Source: an uncultured Parabacteroides sp. (GTDB lineage: Bacteria > Bacteroidota > Bacteroidia > Bacteroidales > Tannerellaceae). From it: DNA of 5,386 nucleotides. The notes beneath the pieces were generated by a model. That model saw only the letters and a list, made by a program, of their open reading frames with translations, searched no databases and was not told the origin of the DNA. A program made the position numbers and the translations under genes. Location: positions 1 through 5,386 of the forward strand of contig CALBYC010000068.1 in assembly GCA_937890135.1 (NCBI GenBank), given 5' to 3'. This document shows positions 1 through 5,386 of the stretch, one piece after another (position 1 is the stretch's first letter; every line of letters begins with the position of its first letter).

Positions 1-1811
1 TTGAAATTATAACAACCCCATCGGCCAAGCACGATACGGAAGGGGATGTGGGAATCATTAACATCATTACCAAAAAGCATTCGCTTAGAGGTCTGAGCGG
101 GATGGTCAATGTTTCGGGCAGCACATGGCTTGCGCGCAATATCGACTTTCTTTTGACGCAACAAAACAACCGGTCGAGGTGGTACGTCGGCGGCCAATGG
201 ACTGACCGGCTGCGAAAAAGCGACTTTGACCAGGAGAAGACCACGGTTGTGGGTGAACAGACGACCACGTCCCATTCCACAGGACCGCGCACAGGCGACT
301 CCTATAAATATACGTTGAAAGGGGGATGGAGCTTGGACCTTCCCATGACTTCCTTCAAATTGGATATCGAGGGGGGATACGGCGGCAACAAGCGCAAGGG
401 CAAAATGGAGTATAGCGAGAAGCGCACGGCAGGCGGGACTGAATCGGACATGGAATATTACCGGAGCATCGACGATTACGATAATGACGAGAACATAGGC
501 TTGGGCAGTTTCTTGGTCGAGCATAAGTTCAATGATAAGGGGCATCGGATTTCCGCTGCGGGTTATTATAAATATGGAGGCCATGCGCTGGAATATTTCT
601 TTAATGATTTAAACGATTTGCAAGGGAACCGCCAGCAAGGGCACAGAGCTTATGAGTCGGAGCATCGTGAAACGCTCCGGGCTAATCTGGATTACTCATT
701 GCCGTTTGACAAAATAGGCAAATTCGAGGCGGGTTATCAATACTATTCTTATTTGGAAGATGGCGATTACAGCATGGAATGGTGGAATCCCGAAAAACAG
801 AGCTTTTATTGGCGTGACGACATTTACAATACCTTTTATTTCCAGGAAGGGGTGAATTCTATTTATACGATACTGTCAGGGAACTGGAAGGGCCTTGAAG
901 CTCAGGCCGGCGTGCGCGGCGAGCATACCCATACGGTTCTGAGAAGTTCCGTTGCCGGGGCGAACCGCACCAAAAACCGTTTTGAGTTTTTCCCGTCAGT
1001 CCATTTGGGCTATAACTTCCCGTCCGGGCATCGTTTGCTGTTTGCTTATTCCAGGCGGACGACCAGGCCGCAGCTATATTACATGGAGCCCTACATCACT
1101 TATCGGGATTTCTATACGGCCGAGATTGGCAACCCGGACATACGTCCGGAATACATCAATTCCTTTGAGATGAATTATAGAAAAGCTTTCGGGGAAAGCA
1201 GTATTTCCGCAACCCTTTTCCATCGGTCGCGCAAGGACAAGATAGAACGTCTGCGCATTCCGTTCACGGCCGGCGTTACTTTAGACTCGATGGCGAACGT
1301 AGGGCATGACTATTCTTCCGGTATGGAACTTAGCCTTTCCCTGCATCCGGTTCGTTGGTGGAATGTGACAGTCAATGGGAACGTTTATCACTATAAAGTG
1401 AAGAATGAGCTGGCGGCAGGAGGGAAGAACGAATCCAGCACAAACTATGATATCCTATGGAACAACCTGTTCGTCCTGGGCAAGTTCACCCGTTTGCAAG
1501 TGGATGGGAGCTTCGTGGGCCCGTCAGTCACTACACAAGGTCGGACTGATTCGTACTGGTATGCGAACCTGGCAATTCGTCAGCAGCTTTTTAAACGCAA
1601 GCTGACAGCCTCTCTTGCTTTCAAGGATATTTTCCGGTCGGCTTGTTATGTCAGCGATATCCAAACTGCCGATTTACGCTCCTATACCAAAATCAAGCCG
1701 AAATACCCCCAGCTCATGCTTACGTTGTCTTACACGTTCAATAGCTTCAGTGGCAAATCTTCTTCGGACAAGGAGGACAGGACGGAAATGTTTGAAGGCA
1801 TCAAGCATTGA
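1..1811 (+). CDS. TonB-dependent receptor-like outer membrane β-barrel protein, 5'-truncated
   Basis: This is the 3' part of a TonB-dependent outer membrane receptor-like protein, read in frame 3 from the left edge, with 602 residues visible. The first ~25 residues (IITTPSAKHDTEGDVGIINI...) are the end of a TonB plug domain; the family usually reads 'ITNPSAKYDAEGxAGIINI' here. The rest is a long β-barrel rich in alternating aromatic and polar strands, fitting the OMP_b-brl_3 (PF14905) type. It includes the diagnostic barrel motif GNPDIRPEY (residues 376-384 of the fragment) and a last strand LMLTLSYTFNSF, followed by a short charged tail. A GTG at position 48 is not the start, because the plug sequence continues upstream in frame without a stop. 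The missing part should hold the signal peptide, probably a carboxypeptidase-regulatory-like domain, and the plug start. Ligand: unknown. No SusD-like partner follows, so a SusCD glycan importer is not supported. The gene ends with TGA ahead of a terminator hairpin. Confidence 0.93.
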   Translation, partial: EIITTPSAKHDTEGDVGIINIITKKHSLRGLSGMVNVSGSTWLARNIDFLLTQQNNRSRWYVGGQWTDRLRKSDFDQEKTTVVGEQTTTSHSTGPRTGDSYKYTLKGGWSLDLPMTSFKLDIEGGYGGNKRKGKMEYSEKRTAGGTESDMEYYRSIDDYDNDENIGLGSFLVEHKFNDKGHRISAAGYYKYGGHALEYFFNDLNDLQGNRQQGHRAYESEHRETLRANLDYSLPFDKIGKFEAGYQYYSYLEDGDYSMEWWNPEKQSFYWRDDIYNTFYFQEGVNSIYTILSGNWKGLEAQAGVRGEHTHTVLRSSVAGANRTKNRFEFFPSVHLGYNFPSGHRLLFAYSRRTTRPQLYYMEPYITYRDFYTAEIGNPDIRPEYINSFEMNYRKAFGESSISATLFHRSRKDKIERLRIPFTAGVTLDSMANVGHDYSSGMELSLSLHPVRWWNVTVNGNVYHYKVKNELAAGGKNESSTNYDILWNNLFVLGKFTRLQVDGSFVGPSVTTQGRTDSYWYANLAIRQQLFKRKLTASLAFKDIFRSACYVSDIQTADLRSYTKIKPKYPQLMLTLSYTFNSFSGKSSSDKEDRTEMFEGIKH

Positions 1812-1878
1812 AAGGGGAGAGGAGGATAGACGGAAAGAGCCGGAGCGAAAGGGACATTCGGCCGGGAAGAAAATAGCA

Positions 1879-1916
1879 AAAGGCCGCATTCTTTTTGGGA
1901 AAGGGTTGCGGCCTTT
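1879..1916 (+). terminator. Rho-independent-type hairpin between convergent genes
   Basis: A perfect 10-bp inverted repeat (AAAGGCCGCA at 1879-1888, TGCGGCCTTT at 1907-1916) encloses an 18-nt loop, within which a further 4-bp stem (1891-1894 with 1900-1903) can form. On the + strand the stem runs into TTTATTT, so it should stop transcripts of the upstream receptor gene, 67 bp after its stop codon. Read on the - strand the stem is followed by TTTTGCTATTTTCTT, so it may also end the purT transcript. The base pairing is seen directly; termination in either direction is inferred. Confidence 0.75.
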
Positions 1917-1963
1917 ATTTCAGGACAAAGTGAAGGATTTGCGCTCGCGAGCTATTGCGGCTT

Positions 1964-3145
1964 TCACAGCTTAATGTCCAACAGGTCTATCATCTTTTTC
2001 GTTTTGCTACGGGCTTCCTCAACGTTCCCTGCACAAGCTAATAAAACAGCCATGCGTCTGTGTCCGTTGACTTCCGGTTTCCCAAACAGGCGCAGCTGGG
2101 TATCCGGTTGCTCCAAGACCTTCTCCAAGTTCCCGAAACTGACTTTTTGGCTTTCCCCGTCAACTACCACAGCCCTGGATGCCCCGGGACCAAGGAAACG
2201 TATGTTGGGGATGGGCAAACCTAATATGGCGCGAGCATGAAGCGCGAATTGGGATAAGTCCTGCGTAATCATCGTGACCATGCCTGTGTCGTGAGGGCGG
2301 GGAGAGACTTCACTGAAGATTACATAGTCACCCTTGACGAACAGTTCCACGCCGAAGATGCCGCGGCCTCCTAAGGCATCTGTAATCTTTTGTGCAATTT
2401 CCTGGGCACGCTTGCGGGCTACCGGACTCATCGCCTGTGGCTGCCATGACTCGCAGTAGTCGCCATCCTTTTGAATGTGCCCCACCGGTTCCAAGAACGA
2501 AGTACCACCGATATGGCGAACTGTCAGCTGGGTAATCTCATAATCGAAATTGACAAAACCTTCTACGATGACTCTCCCTGCCCCGGCTCTTCCGCCTTCC
2601 TGCGCATAATGCCAGGCGGGATCGATGTCCTCTTCTTTCCGGATAACGCTTTGTCCATGTCCGCTTGAACTCATGATGGGCTTGACGACGCATGGCATTC
2701 CGATTGCTTTAACGGCCTCTTTGAATTCCTCTTCCGTTGCGGCAAAACGATAGGGCGAAGTTGGCAAACCTAATTCTTCCGCTGCCAAACGGCGGATTCC
2801 TTCCCTGTTCATGGTCAACCATGTCGCTTTTGCGGTGGGAATGACGTGGAATCCTTCCTTTTCCAGTTCCATCAAAGTGCCAGTGGCGATAGCTTCCACT
2901 TCAGGAACAATATAATCGGGTTTCTCTTTTTCAATGATGTCGCGCAAAGCGGTGCCGTCCAACATGGAAATGACATAGGAGCGATCTGCCACCTGCATAG
3001 CTGGAGCATTAGCATATTTATCTAAAGCGATGACTTCCACGCCGTATCGTTGTAGTTCAATTGCAAATTCTTTCCCTAATTCCCCGCTTCCGCAAAGTAC
3101 AACCTTTGTCGCAGTGGGAGACATGGGCGTTCCAATAATTCTCAT
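1964..3145 (-). CDS. purT: Formate-dependent phosphoribosylglycinamide formyltransferase (GAR transformylase 2, PurT)
   Basis: PurT makes formyl-GAR from glycinamide ribonucleotide, formate and ATP in de novo purine synthesis, in place of the folate-dependent enzyme PurN. It is a cytosolic ATP-grasp enzyme. The 393 residues match the usual length (E. coli 392) and align almost without gaps with the E. coli protein as I remember it. Visible parts are the N-terminal substrate domain GSGELGKE (19-26, with E22/L23), E82, R114 in TMNREGIRRLAAEEL, K155, the ATP loop SSGHGQ (160-165), E195, E203, the Mg2+ ligands E267 and E279 in FGVELF...FSEVSPRPHDTGM, D286, K356 and R363/R364. All expected functional positions are present except that residue 163 is His where E. 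coli has Lys. The ATG at 3145 is preferred over the internal Met8, because the residues from Met1 (RIIGTPMSPTATKV) match the family N-terminus. It starts 15 bp after the antiporter stop, so it is probably cotranscribed. There is no strong Shine-Dalgarno. Confidence 0.97.
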   Translation of the reverse strand: MRIIGTPMSPTATKVVLCGSGELGKEFAIELQRYGVEVIALDKYANAPAMQVADRSYVISMLDGTALRDIIEKEKPDYIVPEVEAIATGTLMELEKEGFHVIPTAKATWLTMNREGIRRLAAEELGLPTSPYRFAATEEEFKEAVKAIGMPCVVKPIMSSSGHGQSVIRKEEDIDPAWHYAQEGGRAGAGRVIVEGFVNFDYEITQLTVRHIGGTSFLEPVGHIQKDGDYCESWQPQAMSPVARKRAQEIAQKITDALGGRGIFGVELFVKGDYVIFSEVSPRPHDTGMVTMITQDLSQFALHARAILGLPIPNIRFLGPGASRAVVVDGESQKVSFGNLEKVLEQPDTQLRLFGKPEVNGHRRMAVLLACAGNVEEARSKTKKMIDLLDIKL

Positions 3146-3160
3146 GATTCTAAAAGTGTT

Positions 3161-4471
3161 TTATGTGTATTTTTTGGGATATCTGAATAATATAGCCAAG
3201 ATTCCACCTATCCCCAATAAATAAGGGTAATAAAGGTATTGCATGATTTCGATCGGAGAAACGTGCCCCAAGCCAGATGCCATCAATATTTGTGCTCCGT
3301 ATGGGATGATTCCTTGCACGAAACAGGAGAATATGTCCAATATGCAGGCACTGCGCCTCGGATCGATTTTAAAGCGAGAAGCTATGTCTTTGGCTATCGG
3401 CCCTGCCATGATTAGAGCTATCGTATTGTTAGCCGTGCACAAGTTGGCAAAGCTGATAAGTGCGGCAATGCTGCCCTCTGCCCCTTTCGCCGACTTGATT
3501 CTCATTGTCAATTTCCGAATAATCCACTCAATGCCACCGTTATACCTTATCATTTCCAACATGCCTCCTGCCAACAAAGTGACAATGATGAGCTCTCCCA
3601 TTCCGGTAATGCCGTTCCCCATGGCAGTCGTCCAATCCCAAATCCCGAATGTGCCGCTTAGCAGTCCTGTAATGCCTGAAAGCAAAATGCCGATGCATAG
3701 CACTAACATCACGTTGATGCCGGCGACTGCCGATGCAAGGACAATCAAGTAGGGGACGACTTTGGCCCATTCAATGTCTTGCGTTTGATAAGATTCCGTA
3801 ATGCCCAATCCCAACAATATGTATATAACGGCAGTCACCAAAGCGATAGGAAACGCAATCCTGAAATTGACTTTGAACTTGTCCGACATTTTGCAGCCCT
3901 GCGTCCGGGTGGCGACAATTGTTGTGTCCGAAATAAATGACAGGTTGTCTCCAAACATGGCCCCGCTGACGACCACGCCCAGCATCATGGCATCAGGCAT
4001 TCCCGCTTTACTTGCTATGCCCACGGCGACAGGCGACAATGCCACGATAGTCCCCACCGAAGTCCCCACCGAGATGGAGATGAAACAGGCTGCGATAAAT
4101 ACTCCTGCGGCAAGCAGATTGCCCGGTAGGATGTGCATTGTAAGATTGACCGTGGCGTCTACCGCACCCATTGCTTTCGCCGTGTAGGCGAAAGCTCCGG
4201 CGAGGATGAAGATGACGACCATCATCATGATGTTGCCGTCGGCTGCACCATGGCAGAATTGTTCTATCCTGCTGTTTAGATTGCCTCCTTTTGACATAGC
4301 TATGGCTACAATGGAAGAAACAAGGAACGCAACCGTTATGGGCATTTTATAAAAGTCGCCGGCAATGCAGGAAACGACCATATAAGAAAGCAGGAATACC
4401 CCGAGCGGGAGCAATGCCCATACATTGGGAGAATGTTCTATTTCTTTTTTTTGTTGAATGGATTCTTTCAT
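3161..4471 (-). CDS. Na+/H+ antiporter, NhaC family (PF03553-type)
   Basis: This is a complete 436-residue inner-membrane transporter predicted to exchange Na+ for H+, serving pH and sodium homeostasis. The strongest marker is GDNLSFISDTTIVATRTQG (174-192), a signature of the NhaC family. Other conserved-looking parts are GTSVGTIVALSPVAVGIA (136-153), TANNTIALIMAGPIA (346-360) and the helix break IIPYGAQIL (388-396). Hydrophobic segments are visible at about 17-36, 43-60, 79-98, 117-152, 160-172, 204-224, 238-275, 291-307, 333-358, 375-400 and 411-429, with a charged C-terminal end. The GTSVGT and TANNT regions occupy similar places in the two halves, as expected for the internal duplication of the ion transporter superfamily. 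The ATG at 4471 is secure: an in-frame TAA lies only two codons upstream and the next Met is residue 31. The gene lies 18 bp downstream of the DUF5686 gene and 15 bp upstream of purT. Ion specificity cannot be read from sequence; related members may move other small substrates. Confidence 0.9.
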   Translation of the reverse strand: MKESIQQKKEIEHSPNVWALLPLGVFLLSYMVVSCIAGDFYKMPITVAFLVSSIVAIAMSKGGNLNSRIEQFCHGAADGNIMMMVVIFILAGAFAYTAKAMGAVDATVNLTMHILPGNLLAAGVFIAACFISISVGTSVGTIVALSPVAVGIASKAGMPDAMMLGVVVSGAMFGDNLSFISDTTIVATRTQGCKMSDKFKVNFRIAFPIALVTAVIYILLGLGITESYQTQDIEWAKVVPYLIVLASAVAGINVMLVLCIGILLSGITGLLSGTFGIWDWTTAMGNGITGMGELIIVTLLAGGMLEMIRYNGGIEWIIRKLTMRIKSAKGAEGSIAALISFANLCTANNTIALIMAGPIAKDIASRFKIDPRRSACILDIFSCFVQGIIPYGAQILMASGLGHVSPIEIMQYLYYPYLLGIGGILAILFRYPKKYT

Positions 4472-4489
4472 CTTTTATGTCATGTTAAT

Positions 4490-5386
4490 TTAGAAGGAGA
4501 AACGCAAGGCAATGCGCACGCCTCTCTTTTTTATCCCCGGATTGTCCAAATAGGTTAGCCTCCAATAATAGTCAATCCTCAATATTTTCAGAATGTTCTC
4601 CAGGCCTACGCTGGTTTCCAGATAGGGCTGGTTCCCCATCGGCATCGTCCCTTCCGGCAACTTGAACAGGCCCGGGGTCAGGTTGGGATTGTTCTTGTCC
4701 GTCAAATCTCCGAAGACACCACTGAAAGAGACCACCTCGCGCAGGCGCAACCATTTGATCAAAGGTATGCGATTTAATATCCAGCCTTTCAGGTAGTATG
4801 TCATATAGAAAGAAACATATTGGTCGGCCACAAACTCCATGGCGTTCATCATGTTAAAAGCTTCCGGCTGGATGGTAAGAGACTGGTTTGTGTTCGGTAA
4901 AATCAATAACGGGAATGGCACCTTGTCCCATACTTTCCCGGCTACCACCATTGCGTCGATATGTCCGAACGAGGAAAGCCATATACGTTTTTCCGCACTG
5001 AGCTCTGTATGGTTATACCTGAAATCTCCTCCTAACGCCTTTAAGCCCAATTGATGGGATAATTTGAAAATCGGGGCGTCTTTGGACAGATTGAAGATGG
5101 ATTCCCGTCCGGCACGGCCGTTGTATGCGCGTTCGTTTGGGGCGAAACGGAGCTGCAGCCCTAATTCGGTTTTATCAAAACTGGGCCAATTGGTCAATGT
5201 CCCGTCATCGTTTATTTTGTCGTATCTCAATGTCCCCGCAGCTTCATTGTTCTCGTGGCGAATCCAAGCCATGAGACTTAAGTTGTTCAACCATTCCTTG
5301 TCATATTGCAGCTGCGTTTTCCGGATGTATTGCATGTTTGTTACGGGTGTGCCGGCCTTGATAGCAACGAACATATTGTCTTTGCT
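4490..5386 (-). CDS. DUF5686 family outer membrane protein, C-terminal part (5'-truncated)
   Basis: The reading frame is open to the right edge, so the first 298 visible residues are the C-terminal part of a longer protein; the Met at 5374 is internal, not a start. The sequence fits the DUF5686 family, which usually has a signal peptide, a carboxypeptidase-regulatory-like domain and a long C-terminal region, about 800 residues or more in total. Family-like stretches are GKVWDKVPFPLLILPNTNQS (fragment 150-169), NAMEFVADQYVSFYMTYYLK (181-200), LREVVSFSGVFGDLTDKNNP (215-234) and LENILKILRIDYYWRLTYLD (262-281). The protein ends in GVRIALRFSF with a terminal Phe, the signature of an outer membrane β-barrel handled by the BAM machinery. 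The molecular role of DUF5686 proteins is not established to my knowledge. The gene ends with TAA 18 bp before the antiporter start, so it is probably the upstream member of the same operon. Assignment is from remembered family resemblance. Confidence 0.85.
   Translation of the reverse strand, partial: SKDNMFVAIKAGTPVTNMQYIRKTQLQYDKEWLNNLSLMAWIRHENNEAAGTLRYDKINDDGTLTNWPSFDKTELGLQLRFAPNERAYNGRAGRESIFNLSKDAPIFKLSHQLGLKALGGDFRYNHTELSAEKRIWLSSFGHIDAMVVAGKVWDKVPFPLLILPNTNQSLTIQPEAFNMMNAMEFVADQYVSFYMTYYLKGWILNRIPLIKWLRLREVVSFSGVFGDLTDKNNPNLTPGLFKLPEGTMPMGNQPYLETSVGLENILKILRIDYYWRLTYLDNPGIKKRGVRIALRFSF

Noticed and set aside
1..1811. SusC-type glycan importer of a polysaccharide utilisation locus.
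   Set aside because: The barrel resembles the OMP_b-brl_3 type rather than SusC, and no SusD-like or glycan-degrading gene is present in the window.
1812..1852. A purine-rich stretch with a GGGGAGAGGAGG element that resembles a strong Shine-Dalgarno.
   Set aside because: No ATG, GTG or TTG follows at a usable distance, and Bacteroidota rarely depend on such sites. It is most simply 3' untranslated sequence.
1615..1974. A 119-codon + strand frame overlapping the receptor 3' end and running through the intergenic region.
   Set aside because: It is out of frame with the receptor, crosses the terminator hairpin and has a low-complexity basic composition; it is a chance open frame.
3243..3752. 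A 169-codon open frame on the + strand, antisense to the antiporter gene.
   Set aside because: It lies wholly inside the well-supported NhaC-type gene. Its hydrophobic look mirrors the antisense of a membrane protein, and it has no recognisable family.
3801..4187. A 128-codon + strand open frame, also antisense to the antiporter gene.
   Set aside because: This is a shadow of the antiporter coding sequence, with no ribosome binding site or family resemblance.
1..5386. CRISPR array, insertion sequence, tRNA or rRNA gene, phage or defence system.
   Set aside because: No regularly spaced repeats, transposase motifs, terminal inverted repeats or RNA-gene-like segments were seen. Nearly all the sequence is covered by four conventional genes.

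Overview
The window looks like ordinary chromosomal sequence from a Bacteroidota bacterium, most likely Bacteroidales. The evidence is a TonB-dependent-receptor-like outer membrane β-barrel protein and the C-terminal part of a DUF5686-type outer membrane barrel protein. Both families are strongly associated with this phylum. Starts lack strong Shine-Dalgarno sequences, which also fits. The genus cannot be fixed from sequence alone.

Layout. On the + strand, positions 1-1811 hold the 3' part (602 codons visible) of a TonB-dependent receptor of the 'outer membrane beta-barrel family' type. Its 5' end lies off the left edge. A 152-bp convergent intergenic region (1812-1963) follows, with a good candidate terminator hairpin at 1879-1916. 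On the - strand, reading from the right edge leftwards, come three tightly packed genes: the 3' part (298 codons) of a DUF5686 family protein (5386 to 4490), a complete Na+/H+ antiporter of the NhaC family (4471 to 3161), and a complete purT (3145 to 1964). The gaps are 18 and 15 bp, so these three are probably one transcription unit whose promoter lies beyond the right edge.

Function. The two barrel proteins are envelope components. The antiporter is an inner-membrane ion exchanger. PurT is the cytoplasmic, formate-using enzyme that makes formyl-GAR in purine synthesis. No obvious single pathway links the three - strand genes, and their grouping is the main mildly curious point. There are no RNA genes, mobile elements, CRISPR arrays or long repeats, and I see no evidence of a novel system here.
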